From Streptomyces asoensis (GTDB taxonomy: Bacteria; Actinomycetota; Actinomycetes; Streptomycetales; Streptomycetaceae), in assembly GCF_016860545.1 (NCBI RefSeq), contig NZ_BNEB01000002.1:372001-436000 (forward strand): a stretch of 64,000 nt of DNA, in the 5' to 3' direction. The notes beneath the pieces are model-generated. The model saw only the letters and a program-made list of their open reading frames with translations. It was not told the origin of the DNA and did not search any database. A program made the position numbers and the translations under genes. Shown here piece after piece: positions 17,506 through 27,166 of this stretch (positions within the stretch are counted from its first letter, which is position 1; every line of letters starts with the position of its first letter).

Positions 17506-19181
17506 CCACGCCCGCCTCGCACTACGCGGCCAGGCCCTGGGTGGCCCTCCTCGACGAGTCCCAGCGCGCCCCGGTCGACCCCGCCGACTCCCTCGTCGAC
17601 GCCTTCCGCAGGTCCGTCGCCGAGGCCCCCGACCGGACCTGCCTCGCCTACTTCGACGGACGGCTCACCTACCGCGAGGTGGACGAGCTCAGCGACTCCG
17701 TGGCCGGTCACCTCGCCGCCCGCGGCCTGGAACCCGGCGACCGGGTCGCCGTCCTCCTCCAGAACTCCCCGCAGTTCGTCCTCGCCCTGCTGGGCGCCTG
17801 GAAGGCGGGCGCCACGGTCGTCCCCGTCAATCCCATGTACAAGTCGGCGGAGGTCTCCCACGTCCTGCGGGACGGCGAGGTCGCCGCGCTGATCTGCTCC
17901 GACCGGGCCTGGGAGTCGTACCTGCGGCAGACGGCGGACGGCTCGACCGTGCGGATCGTGCTCACCGGCTGCGAACGGGACTTCCAGACGCGGGGCGACG
18001 AGAGGGTGCTGGCCTTCGAGCGGCTCCCGCGGCCCTCCGACACCGACGACCTCACCGCCGTCGCCCGGGCCGGACACAAGGCGCCGCAGGTCCCCGCCCC
18101 CGCCCCCGCCGACACCGCCCTGATCAGTTACACCTCGGGCACCAGCGGCGCCCCCAAGGGCGCCACCAACACGCACGGCAACATCATGTACAACGCCGAG
18201 CGGCAACGCACCGGGCTGCGGCTTCCCGAGGCGCCCGTCTACTACGCGCTCGCCCCGCTGTTCCACATCACCGGCATGGTCTGCCAGCTCGGCGCCTGTC
18301 TGAACAGCGCGGGCACGCTCGTGCTGACGTACCGCTTCGAGGCGGGTGTGGTGCTGGAGGCGTTCGCCGAGCACCGGCCGCACTACACGGTCGGCCCCTC
18401 CACCGCCTTCATGGCGCTCGCCGCCCACCCCGGCGTCACCCGGGACCACTTCGCGTCCTTCGTGAACATCTCCTCGGGCGGCGCGCCCGTGCCGCCGGCC
18501 CTGGTGGAGAAGTTCCGGGCGGGCTTCGGGCCGTACATCCGCAACGGCTACGGGCTCACCGAGTGCACGGCGCCCTGCGCGTCCGTGCCGCCCCAGCTCG
18601 AGGCGCCGGTCGACCCGGCCTCCGGGACCCTCGCCGTCGGCGTGCCCGGCCCCGACACGGTCGTGCGCATCGTCGACGACCAGGGGGCCGAGGTCCCCTT
18701 CGGGGAGCAGGGCGAGATCGTCGTACGGGGGCCGCAGGTGGTCCCCGGCTACTGGCGGCGCCCCGAGGCCACCGCCGAGACCTTCCCGGACGGCGAACTG
18801 CGCACCGGGGACATCGGTTTCATGGACGAGCAGGGCTGGCTGTACGTCGTCGACCGCAAGAAGGACATGATCAACGCGTCCGGGTTCAAGGTGTGGCCGC
18901 GCGAGGTCGAGGACGTGCTCTACACCCATCCGGCGGTCCGCGAGGCGGCCGTCGTGGGGGTGCCGGACGGCTACCGAGGGGAGACCGTCAAGGCCTATAT
19001 CAGCCTGCGTCCCGGCGCCGACGCGGATGCCGATACGCTCGCGGCCTACTGCAAGGAGCGGCTGGCGGCCTACAAGTATCCGCGCCAGGTGGAGATCCTG
19101 CCCGACCTGCCCAAGACGGCGAGTGGGAAGATCCTCAGGCGGGAGCTGCGTTCCCGCCCGCGGGACGGCCGTCAGCCCTGA
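17502..19181 (+). CDS. Acyl-CoA synthetase (class I AMP-forming ligase)
   Basis: The 559-aa adenylate-forming enzyme activates a carboxylic acid to acyl-AMP and then to the CoA ester. Motifs in order are the P-loop-like SYTSGTSGAPKGA (about residue 208), YGLTE, RTGDIGFMD, the hinge DRKKDMINASGFKVWPREVE, and the C-terminal catalytic lysine in KTASGKILRREL. Long-chain fatty acid, or dicarboxylic/cyclohexane-type acid, ligases of actinomycetes look like this; the substrate pocket cannot be read by eye. Its ATG overlaps the SDR stop and the TetR gene follows 107 bp later, so the three are probably one transcription unit. Confidence 0.93.
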   Translation: MTTPASHYAARPWVALLDESQRAPVDPADSLVDAFRRSVAEAPDRTCLAYFDGRLTYREVDELSDSVAGHLAARGLEPGDRVAVLLQNSPQFVLALLGAWKAGATVVPVNPMYKSAEVSHVLRDGEVAALICSDRAWESYLRQTADGSTVRIVLTGCERDFQTRGDERVLAFERLPRPSDTDDLTAVARAGHKAPQVPAPAPADTALISYTSGTSGAPKGATNTHGNIMYNAERQRTGLRLPEAPVYYALAPLFHITGMVCQLGACLNSAGTLVLTYRFEAGVVLEAFAEHRPHYTVGPSTAFMALAAHPGVTRDHFASFVNISSGGAPVPPALVEKFRAGFGPYIRNGYGLTECTAPCASVPPQLEAPVDPASGTLAVGVPGPDTVVRIVDDQGAEVPFGEQGEIVVRGPQVVPGYWRRPEATAETFPDGELRTGDIGFMDEQGWLYVVDRKKDMINASGFKVWPREVEDVLYTHPAVREAAVVGVPDGYRGETVKAYISLRPGADADADTLAAYCKERLAAYKYPRQVEILPDLPKTASGKILRRELRSRPRDGRQP

Positions 19182-19288
19182 CAGCCGGTGGCGCGGTCGC
19201 CGGGTCACCGGCGGACCGGCGCCACGACAGCAGCAGCACAGCAGCACGACAGCCGACCGGGCTCGTCGGCGAGGATCGAGGAAGGCAG

Positions 19289-19891
19289 GTGGCGGCAGTG
19301 CCCAGGACGACGGACGGTGACGGGACACCCGTGCCGCAGCGGCTGCTGGCCGCCGCCACCCGGCTCTTCGCCGAGCAGGGCTACGACCGCACGTCGGTGC
19401 AGGAGATCGTCGAGGCGGCCGGCGTCACCAAGGGGGCGCTGTACCACTACTTCGGCTCCAAGGACGACCTCCTGCACGAGGTGTACGCGCGCGTGCTGCG
19501 CGTGCAGCAGGAGCGTCTCGACGCCTTCGCCAACGCCGACGAGCCGATCGAGAAGCGGCTGCGGGGCGCCGCGGCGGACGTCGTCGTCACGACGATCGAG
19601 AACCTCGACGACGCGTCGATCTTCTTCCGCTCCATGCACCATCTGAGCCCGGAGAAGAACAAGCAGGTGCGGGCCGAGCGCCGGCGCTACCACGAACGCT
19701 TCCGCGCCCTCGTCGAGGAGGGCCAGCAGGCCGGTGTCTTCTCCACGGCGACCCCGGCCGACCTGGTCGTCGACTACCACTTCGGATCCGTGCACCATCT
19801 GTCGACCTGGTACCGGCCGGACGGGTCGATGGGCCCCAAGGAGGTCGCCGACCACCTCGCCGACCTGCTGCTGCGGGCCCTGCGGCCCTGA
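19289..19891 (+). CDS. TetR-family regulator of the fatty-acid degradation cluster
   Basis: The 200-aa regulator has HTH TSVQEIVEAAGVTKGALYHYF at about residues 37-57, immediately recognisable as TetR_N, and a FadR/KstR2-like C-terminal sensor domain. The GTG at 19289 follows GGAAGG; a GTG three codons on is an alternative. It lies downstream of the acyl-CoA ligase and is convergent with the acyl-CoA dehydrogenase, with a strong bidirectional terminator between. It probably acts on the CCGAC-N2-GTCGG palindromes before the two flanking operons, with an acyl-CoA as inducer. Confidence 0.9.
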   Translation: MAAVPRTTDGDGTPVPQRLLAAATRLFAEQGYDRTSVQEIVEAAGVTKGALYHYFGSKDDLLHEVYARVLRVQQERLDAFANADEPIEKRLRGAAADVVVTTIENLDDASIFFRSMHHLSPEKNKQVRAERRRYHERFRALVEEGQQAGVFSTATPADLVVDYHFGSVHHLSTWYRPDGSMGPKEVADHLADLLLRALRP

Positions 19892-19911
19892 CCCGCCCGG
19901 TCCCGGACCGG

Positions 19912-19957
19912 CACGCGGGTGGGGGCGGCCGCCACGGCGACCGCCCCCACCCGCGTG
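19912..19957. terminator. Bidirectional intrinsic terminator
   Basis: A perfect 17-bp stem (CACGCGGGTGGGGGCGG at 19912-19928 against 19941-19957) encloses a 12-base loop, exactly between the convergent TetR and acyl-CoA dehydrogenase genes. T-tracts are poor, as is common in Streptomyces. Confidence 0.8.
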
Positions 19958-19966
19958 TCTTGTGCC

Positions 19967-21181
<1,215 letters not shown>

Positions 21182-21186
21182 GCCGG

Positions 21187-22218
21187 TCAGCCTTCCTGAA
21201 GAGTGGTCAGTCCGTGCTCGATGAAGACGGGGACGAGCTCCCCGATGCGGTCGAAGCCGCGCCCGACCGTCTGGCCCAGCGTGTAGCGGTAGTGGATGCC
21301 CTCCAGGATCACGGCGAGCTTGAACCAGGCGAACGCCGTGTACCAGGACACCGCCGAGACGTCCCGTCCCGAACGGGTCGCGTACCGCTCGATCAGCTCG
21401 GCCGGCGACGGGTGCCCCGGCGCCGAGGCCGTCGTGGAGATGGGCGAGTCCGGGAGTTCCAGCGGCACGCTGTACATCACCAGCAGCCCGAGGTCGGTCA
21501 GCGGGTCGCCGAGCGTCGACATCTCCCAGTCGAGGATGGCCCGGATGGTGTCGTCGGGCCCGATCAGCACGTTGTCGAGCCGGTAGTCGCCGTGCACGAC
21601 CGCCGGCGCGGGGGAGTCGGGCAGCCCGCGGCCGAGCGCCGCGTGCAGCTCGTCGATCCCGGGCAGGTCGCGGCTGCGGGAGGCGTCCAGCTGCTTGCCC
21701 CAGCGGCGCAGCTGCCGGTCCAGGAAACCCTCGGGGCGGCCGAAGTCGGCCAGCCCCACCGCGGCGGGGTCCACCGCGTGCAGCTCCACCAGCGTGTCCG
21801 CCAGCGACAGCACGGCGTCCCGGGTGCGCTGCTCGCCGAGCGGGGCGAGTTCGTGGGCCGTGCGGTAGGGCGTGCCCTCGACGAACTCCATGACGTAGAA
21901 CGGCGCCCCGGGCGCCGCCCCGTTCTCGGGGTCCTCGCACAGCAGCACCGGACGCGGCACGGGCACGCTCGTCGGGTGCAGGGCGCTGATCACCCGGTGC
22001 TCGCGCCTCATGTCGTGCGCGGTGGCCAGCACGTGCCCGAGCGGCGGCCGCCGCACCACCCACCTGGCCGTGCCGTCGGAGACCGCGTACGTGAGGTTCG
22101 ACCGCCCGCCCTCGATGAGCCGGCCGGTCAGCGGACCGGCGACCAGACCGGGGCGCTCACGCTCCAGCAGGTCGCGCAGCCGGTCGAGGTCGAGGCCTGG
22201 CGGATGGTCGGGGCTCAT
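21187..22218 (-). CDS. APH-family phosphotransferase (ACAD10/11 kinase-domain homologue)
   Basis: The 343-aa aminoglycoside-phosphotransferase-fold protein has the catalytic loop VVHGDYRLDNVLIG and the metal-binding ILDWEMSTLGDPLTDLG. The glycine-rich N-lobe reads IEGGRSNLTY. In acyl-CoA dehydrogenase neighbourhoods this family corresponds to the kinase domain of ACAD10/11, which phosphorylates 4-hydroxyacyl-CoA; it is not an antibiotic-resistance gene by context. AGGAGCG precedes the ATG at 22218. It is the first gene of a two-gene operon and has a near-perfect TetR palindrome 46-63 bp upstream. Confidence 0.9.
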   Translation of the reverse strand: MSPDHPPGLDLDRLRDLLERERPGLVAGPLTGRLIEGGRSNLTYAVSDGTARWVVRRPPLGHVLATAHDMRREHRVISALHPTSVPVPRPVLLCEDPENGAAPGAPFYVMEFVEGTPYRTAHELAPLGEQRTRDAVLSLADTLVELHAVDPAAVGLADFGRPEGFLDRQLRRWGKQLDASRSRDLPGIDELHAALGRGLPDSPAPAVVHGDYRLDNVLIGPDDTIRAILDWEMSTLGDPLTDLGLLVMYSVPLELPDSPISTTASAPGHPSPAELIERYATRSGRDVSAVSWYTAFAWFKLAVILEGIHYRYTLGQTVGRGFDRIGELVPVFIEHGLTTLQEG

Positions 22219-22263
22219 GCGTCGCTCCTGTGGACGGGACGGGGAATCGGCACGTGCACCATG

Positions 22264-22281
22264 ATGCCGACCGGTCGGTAT
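22264..22281. promoter_or_regulatory. TetR-type operator, copy 2 (near-perfect palindrome)
   Basis: ATGCCGACCGGTCGGTAT is an 18-bp palindrome with one mismatch, containing the perfect 12-mer CCGACCGGTCGG. It is upstream of the APH/acyl-CoA dehydrogenase operon and of the same class as 16679-16696. Confidence 0.8.
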
Positions 22282-22443
22282 GCCGTCCAGTGGTCCTGCC
22301 CAAAGTGATCGGGGCCACGATAGGGCGACGGCCCCCCGGCGGAGCGACCGGGGAGCCGTGCGGAAGCGGTGCGGACATCGTGTGCGGGACCGTGCGGGAG
22401 TCGCGCGAGCCGTACGTGAGCGGTGCGGCGGTCGGCGTGAGGG

Positions 22444-22558
22444 TCAGTGGTCGTCCCAGTGGCCGTCGTGCTCGGCCTGGAGGGCGGTCATGGGGGGGGT
22501 GCTCACCTTCGAAGCGGGGCGTGATGACGTCGGCCAGGCTGTCACGCGGACTGCGCAT
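22444..22558 (-). pseudogene. Possible 37-codon micro-ORF interrupted at a run of eight C
   Basis: On the minus strand an ATG at 22558 opens a frame of 22 codons with strong GC third-position bias (MRSPRDSLADVITPRFEGE...), reaching a run of eight C (22492-22499). In the next frame, directly after the run, 15 codons follow with G or C in every third position (MTALQAEHDGHWDDH) and then a TGA. Removing one C joins them into a single 37-aa peptide. It is either a frameshifted or slippage-prone small gene, or a base-call error. The family is not recognised, and the ribosome-binding site is weak. Confidence 0.35.
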
Positions 22559-22609
22559 ATCGGCTCATTCCGCTTGCGTGGCGTTCGGGGACCCCGGAGG
22601 GTCGGACCC

Positions 22610-23569
22610 ATGAAGGCGATCAGCTACTCCCGCTACGGCGGCGCCGGGACGCTCGAGTACGGGGACGTCCGCGAGCCCAAGATCGGCCCCGACTCGGTGC
22701 TGGTGAAGGTCCGCGCGGCGGCCGTGAACCCCGTCGACTGGAAGGCCCGCGAGGGTTATCTGGACCCGATGATCGACGCCGTCTTCCCGGTGATCCCCGG
22801 GTGGGACGTCTCCGGCGTGGTCGTCCAGCTCGGGGTGTCCGTCACGGAGTACGCCGTCGGCGACGAGGTCATCGGCTACGTCCGCGAGGACTTCCTCTCC
22901 CGTGGCACCTTCGCCGAGTACGTCGGCGCCCCGGTGCGCACCCTCGCCCGCAAGCCGCGCAACCTCACCTGGGAGGAGGCGGCGGGCCTGCCGCTGGTCG
23001 GGCTCACCGCCTACCAGGTGCTGACCAAGGCCCTCCAGGTCAGACGGGGCGAGACCGTGCTCGTCCACGCGGCGGCGGGCGGCGTCGGCTCCATCGCCGT
23101 ACAGCTCGCCCGCCACCTGGGCGCCCGGGTGATCGGCACGGCGAGCGAGGCCAACCACGACTTCGTGCGCTCGCTGGGCGGTGAGCCGGTGACCTACGGC
23201 GAAGGGCTGGCGGAACGGGTGCGCGGGCTCGCGCCCGAGGGTGTGGACGCCGCCTTCGACACGGTCGGCGGCGACACCCTGAGGGTCTCCGCCAACCTGC
23301 TGGCACCGGAAGGGCGACTGGCGTCGATCGCCGACGGGGACGTCGTCGGCTACGGCGGCCGCTACTACTGGGTCAGGCCCGACGCCGAGGACCTCACCCG
23401 GCTGACCGAACTCGCTGAACAGGGCGTGGTCTCGGTGCACGTGTGCGAGACGTTCCCCCTGGAGCGCGCGGCGGACGCCCACCGCCTGAACGAGGAGGGC
23501 CGCACCCGGGGCAAGATCGTGGTGACGGTGGACTGGGCGGACGAGAGCGCGGCGGACGGCCAGAGCTGA
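22610..23569 (+). CDS. NADP-dependent quinone oxidoreductase-like MDR protein
   Basis: The 319-aa zinc-free medium-chain reductase has VKVRAAAVNPVDWKAREG, the long GWDVSGVV segment, a cofactor loop HAAAGGVGSIAVQLAR (AAxxGVG, NADPH type) and the C-terminal GKIVVTVD end common to quinone oxidoreductase and enoyl reductase proteins. The structural-zinc cysteines of alcohol dehydrogenases are absent. GGAGG precedes the ATG at 22610. It is monocistronic and divergent from the micro-ORF at 22444. The physiological substrate is unknown; reduction of quinones or electrophilic enones is the usual family role. Confidence 0.9.
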   Translation: MKAISYSRYGGAGTLEYGDVREPKIGPDSVLVKVRAAAVNPVDWKAREGYLDPMIDAVFPVIPGWDVSGVVVQLGVSVTEYAVGDEVIGYVREDFLSRGTFAEYVGAPVRTLARKPRNLTWEEAAGLPLVGLTAYQVLTKALQVRRGETVLVHAAAGGVGSIAVQLARHLGARVIGTASEANHDFVRSLGGEPVTYGEGLAERVRGLAPEGVDAAFDTVGGDTLRVSANLLAPEGRLASIADGDVVGYGGRYYWVRPDAEDLTRLTELAEQGVVSVHVCETFPLERAADAHRLNEEGRTRGKIVVTVDWADESAADGQS

Positions 23570-23625
23570 GCCGCGCAGGCCGGGGCCGCGCCGGCGAACA
23601 CCGGGGTACCGGGCCAGACACCCCC

Positions 23626-23949
23626 CTAGACCACCACCAGCGCGGTGGCGCACACGGCCGTCGCGACCGCGCACAGGGCCACCGCCGTCGCGTGGCGCGG
23701 GGTGAGGGCCGCCGGGCTCGGTGTGGTGGACAGGGCGTGGATCCTGCGGTGCGCGAGCAGCAGGAACGCCAGCCACAGGCCACAGCACAGCGCACAGGCG
23801 ACGACCCCGGACACGGACACCTCGCCGTGCAGCGCCGCCCGCACGGCGAGCACGGCCGCCACGGTGCTCGCCAGCGTGGTGCGCCGCCAGGCGAGCCGGG
23901 TCCGCTCGGGCTGGAGGCCGGGATCGCGGGGAGGAACCTCCTCGGTCAT
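23626..23949 (-). CDS. DUF202 small membrane protein
   Basis: The 107-aa protein has the DUF202 start pattern (LQPERTRLAWRRTTLAS) and three hydrophobic helices (about residues 27-44, 47-67 and 86-107). Its ATG overlaps the stop of the second DUF202 gene by 4 nt (ATGA), so the two are translated together and may form a hetero-oligomer. The function of DUF202 is not known. The last residues are a run of hydrophobic Ala/Val. Confidence 0.85.
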   Translation of the reverse strand: MTEEVPPRDPGLQPERTRLAWRRTTLASTVAAVLAVRAALHGEVSVSGVVACALCCGLWLAFLLLAHRRIHALSTTPSPAALTPRHATAVALCAVATAVCATALVVV

Positions 23950-24338
23950 CCCTCCCACCCCACCAGCACCACGACGACCATCGCCACCGCCACCACGGCG
24001 ACCAGCACCCCCAGCAGCGCCGGGAAGCGTGACATCGGCAGGTCCTCGCCCCGGCGCATGGCCCGCTCGCAGCGCATCCAGTGGTTGACCGCGCGCAGGG
24101 AGCACAGCACGCCCGCGGCCAGCAGCGCGAGCGCCAGCCCGACCCGCCAGCCCCAGCGCAGGTCCGGCAGGAACTGGTCCACCGCGAAGCCGCCGCCGAT
24201 CAGCGCGAGCGCGGTGCGCAGCCAGGCCAGGAACGTGCGCTCGTTCGCCAGCGAGAACCGGTAGTCGGGTGTGCGGCCCTCCTCCCTGACCTGCTCGGGA
24301 GCGAACCACAACCGGACGTTCCGCACGAACTCGATCAC
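23946..24338 (-). CDS. DUF202 / YidH-family membrane protein
   Basis: The 130-aa protein has the family signature FSLANERTFLAWLRTALALIGGG at about residues 28-50, then three membrane helices and a short acidic end. YidH-like proteins sit in the inner membrane and have no assigned function. It is the first gene of the coupled DUF202 pair, with the second gene starting within its stop codon. The ATG at 24338 begins the characteristic MIEFVRNVRLWF amphipathic N-terminus. Confidence 0.88.
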   Translation of the reverse strand: MIEFVRNVRLWFAPEQVREEGRTPDYRFSLANERTFLAWLRTALALIGGGFAVDQFLPDLRWGWRVGLALALLAAGVLCSLRAVNHWMRCERAMRRGEDLPMSRFPALLGVLVAVVAVAMVVVVLVGWEG

Positions 24339-24460
24339 CTGAGGGACCCTACCCGCAGCCCGTCACGGGACCGGGTCCGGGAGCCCGGCACAGCGACGCC
24401 CGGCGCACTGAAGCCCGGCACGGCGAAGCCCGTCCCCCCGGGTCCGCCGGGCCCCCTGGC

Positions 24461-24976
24461 TCAGCCTGCCGTCCGGTGCTCCCGGAGCCGCTCGTACGCC
24501 GCCAGTCCGTCCGGCACCCACTCCCAGACGGACAGCCGCCGTTCGATCTCCTCCTCCGGGAGGAACTCGTGCCAGGCGACCTCCTCCACCTGCGGCCGTA
24601 CCGGCAGATCGCAGCGGACCTCGTAGACGGCCGACCACCAGCTCCCGGCGGCGCCGCCGTCGTACAGGAACTTGAAGAGGAACTCGGGCCGGGGCAGGCC
24701 GCTCACACCCAGCTCCTCCTCGGCCTCGCGCAGCGCCGCGTCGTCGTACGCCTCACCCGCGCCGACCACCCCGCCGACGAACATGTCGTACAGCGACGGG
24801 AAGACCAGCTTCTCCGCGGTCCTGCGGTGGACGAAGGTCCGGCCCTCGGCGTCCCTGGCCCGGACGAAGACACAGCGGTGGCGCAGGCCCTCGGCGTACG
24901 CCCGCCCGCGGGGGGACCGTCCGACGACCACGTCGTTCTCGTCGACGATGTCGAGGATTTCGTCAGCAGAGCTCAT
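24461..24976 (-). CDS. Nudix hydrolase (IPP-isomerase-like subgroup)
   Basis: The 171-aa protein has a complete Nudix box, G-x5-E-x7-REAEEELG, starting at GGVVGAGEAYDDAALREAEEELG. The N-terminal part (DEILDIVDENDVVVGRSPRGRAYAEGLRHRCVFV) is the arrangement of YfcD-like Nudix hydrolases related to isopentenyl-diphosphate isomerase. Those enzymes cleave a nucleoside-diphosphate-linked substrate. ATG 24976 is preferred to a TTG four codons upstream. It is a single gene, with its own promoter region of about 70 bp. Confidence 0.88.
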   Translation of the reverse strand: MSSADEILDIVDENDVVVGRSPRGRAYAEGLRHRCVFVRARDAEGRTFVHRRTAEKLVFPSLYDMFVGGVVGAGEAYDDAALREAEEELGVSGLPRPEFLFKFLYDGGAAGSWWSAVYEVRCDLPVRPQVEEVAWHEFLPEEEIERRLSVWEWVPDGLAAYERLREHRTAG

Positions 24977-25044
24977 GGGCCCATCCAAGCAGGCCGCCGC
25001 CGGCCGGCCGAAGCCTCGGCCGGATCGCCCGCGACAGGGCCCGG

Positions 25045-25956
25045 CTACCGGGACTGGAGGTCCGGGACCTTCTCCCGCGGCGCCGTGCCGCGCGGCATCG
25101 CCGGGTGCATCCCGAGCAGCACGATGCCCGCCACGATCGCCGCCAGTCCCGCCGCCTCCCAGGCCAGCGCGCCCGTGTCGGTGTGCAGCCGGTCGCCGAG
25201 GAAGCCGACCCCGCAGATGATCCCGGCGAGCGGCTGCGCCGCCGTCAGCGCGGGCAGCGACATGCGCAGCGGCGCCGTCTCGAACGCGCTCTGGACCAGG
25301 ACCAGGCCGGTCACGCCGAGTGCGAGCACCGCGTACGGCTGCCAGCCCGCCAGCAGCTCGCCGAGGCCGCCCGCGCCGAACCGCTGACCGCTCACCCGGG
25401 TCAGCGCGTCCTGGACGCCGTACAGCAGACCGGCCGCGAGGGACAGGAGCACCGGGCCGGAACTCAGCCGGGAGCGCTTGGCGTACGTCGTGAGGAGCAG
25501 GGCCACCCCGATCATCACCCCGATGATCAGCCAGTGCCGCAGCGGATCCGTGACCGCGCTGCCACCGCGCGGCTCGCCCGCCACGATGAAGGTGCTGACC
25601 CCGCCCGCGAGCAGGACCAGGCCGGCCCAGCCCTGGCGGCCCAGCGGCTGTTTCGTCTGATGCCGGGAGAGCGCCAGCGCGAAGAGCAGGTTCGTCGCGA
25701 GCAACGGCTCCACCAGCGAGATCTCGCCCTGGCTCAGCGCGATCGCGCCCAGGACCATGCCGGCCACCATCAGCGCGATGCCGCCCAGCCAGCGCGGAAC
25801 CCTCATCAGGTCCAGCAGCAGCCGGGGCGAGAGGAAGTCACCGAGGGGCGCCCGCTGGGCCGCGTTCTGCTGGAGTACGAACCCGAAGCCCAGGCAGCAG
25901 GCGGCACTCACGGCGAGGACCAGAACCAGAACCGACACGCTGCCTACCTCGATCAT
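25045..25956 (-). CDS. DMT-superfamily membrane transporter
   Basis: The 303-aa protein has about nine to ten hydrophobic helices and the two-repeat organisation of the DMT superfamily, resembling the DMT/YdcZ-type group with the FGFVLQQNAAQRAP motif in helix 1. The C-terminal tail is short and charged. It is probably a metabolite or small-molecule exporter; nothing nearby indicates the substrate. The ATG at 25956 is the first in frame and directly precedes the first helix. Confidence 0.85.
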   Translation of the reverse strand: MIEVGSVSVLVLVLAVSAACCLGFGFVLQQNAAQRAPLGDFLSPRLLLDLMRVPRWLGGIALMVAGMVLGAIALSQGEISLVEPLLATNLLFALALSRHQTKQPLGRQGWAGLVLLAGGVSTFIVAGEPRGGSAVTDPLRHWLIIGVMIGVALLLTTYAKRSRLSSGPVLLSLAAGLLYGVQDALTRVSGQRFGAGGLGELLAGWQPYAVLALGVTGLVLVQSAFETAPLRMSLPALTAAQPLAGIICGVGFLGDRLHTDTGALAWEAAGLAAIVAGIVLLGMHPAMPRGTAPREKVPDLQSR

Positions 25957-26329
25957 CCGGTCGGACCACGGACGGGATGCGTAGTGGCCGACTGTAGCGT
26001 CCCAGCGCCGTCCGTGCCCCTGGCAGTGCCCGGATCACGCGTTCCGGAGCCGTCCGGAACCCTGCTTCCGGGAGTACCCGCGAGCGGGCGTCCGACGCGG
26101 CCGCGGCACCCCGGACGGAGCCGGGGGAGTGGGGCGGCCTACGGCCATGGTGGGCGCAACGGACGGGCCGCGCCATGGCGTACGCCACACCGGCCCGGCC
26201 CGGCCCGCGCCCCTCCCTCACCCCGCCCGGTGCGTGCGGGCGAAGAGCCGGGCGGCAAGTCATGACGGAATTCTGACGGCCGCCCGGGATCCCTGGCCCC
26301 GGCGGTCCCCCGAGTGCTCGAATGGAAGG
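25957..26329. other. Intergenic region before the molybdoenzyme gene
   Basis: A 373-bp gap between divergent genes (DMT transporter leftward, molybdoenzyme rightward). It must hold both promoters, but no confident -10/-35 pair, operator or hairpin could be picked out. The second half is very GC-rich. Confidence 0.55.
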
Positions 26330-27166
26330 GTGAACCCCGAACCGTCCGAGCCGACCCGGCCCCCGGAGCCCCCCGGACCGCCCGAGCCGTCCCGGGCTCC
26401 CCGGCCCGCCCGCCCGAACCCCGCGGAGTCCGCGAGGTCCGAGGAGTCCGCGAGGTCCGTGGCACGCGGTGCTCCCGTCGGCCGGCGGGTCTTCCTCGGC
26501 ACGCTCGCCCTCGGCGCCCTGGGCGTCGTGGCGGCGCCACCGCTCCAGCGCGGTGTGGAGGCCTTCCTCGGCAGTGCCGCCGACAAGGACCCCACCGGCC
26601 TCACCGGTCTCCTCCCCAACGGCGGCGGCTTCCGCTACTACTCGGTGACGTCGTCGGTCCCGCACAAGAACGCCACCGACTACCGGCTCACCGTGGACGG
26701 CCTGGTCGACCGCCCCGGCACCTACACGCTGGCCGACCTCAGGGCCCTGCCGCAGACCCGGCTGGTCAAGGACGTCCAGTGCGTCACCGGCTGGCGGGTG
26801 CCCGGCACCCCCTTCGAGGGCGTCCGGCTGTCCGCCCTGCTCGACGCGGCCGGGGTACGCGCCGACGCCGGAGCCGTCCGCTTCACCTGCTTCGACGGCG
26901 CCTACACCGAGAGCCTCACCCTCGAACAGGCCCGCCGCGCGGACGTCCTGGTCGCGCTGCGCATGCAGGACAAGGACCTCGGCCACGACCACGGCGGGCC
27001 GGTCCGCCTCTATGTGGCGCCCATGTACTTCTACAAGTCCGCCAAGTGGCTCTCCGGCATCACGGTCACCGAGAAGGTGCGGCGCGGCTACTGGGAGGAC
27101 CGCGGCTACGACGTCGACGCCTGGGTCGGCCGTTCGAACGGACGGGACGATGAGCCTACGAGCTGA
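26330..27166 (+). CDS. Tat-exported molybdopterin oxidoreductase (sulfite oxidase/YedY-like)
   Basis: The 278-aa precursor has a proline-rich N-terminus with a twin-arginine signal at about residues 51-70 (GRRVFLGTLALGALGVV). The mature part is one sulfite-oxidase-fold Moco domain with the molybdenum ligand cysteine in KDVQCVTGW, then LDAAG, GPVRLYVAPMYFYKSAKWL. The lack of the dimerisation domain, together with a cytochrome partner, makes it YedY/MsrP-like, that is, a periplasmic or wall-facing reductase. The start is GTG at 26330. The next gene begins 17 nt before its stop, so they are coupled. Confidence 0.9.
   Translation: MNPEPSEPTRPPEPPGPPEPSRAPRPARPNPAESARSEESARSVARGAPVGRRVFLGTLALGALGVVAAPPLQRGVEAFLGSAADKDPTGLTGLLPNGGGFRYYSVTSSVPHKNATDYRLTVDGLVDRPGTYTLADLRALPQTRLVKDVQCVTGWRVPGTPFEGVRLSALLDAAGVRADAGAVRFTCFDGAYTESLTLEQARRADVLVALRMQDKDLGHDHGGPVRLYVAPMYFYKSAKWLSGITVTEKVRRGYWEDRGYDVDAWVGRSNGRDDEPTS

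Noticed and set aside
19253..19269. CCGAC-N7-GTCGG before the TetR gene at 19289 as a third operator
   Set aside because: The spacer differs from the N2 of the other two sites, and it lies within the operon, so the resemblance is not convincing.
21187..22218. Antibiotic resistance (aminoglycoside phosphotransferase) function
   Set aside because: The APH fold is right, but the neighbouring ACAD10/11-like dehydrogenase, TetR operator and sequence subgroup point to acyl-CoA metabolism.
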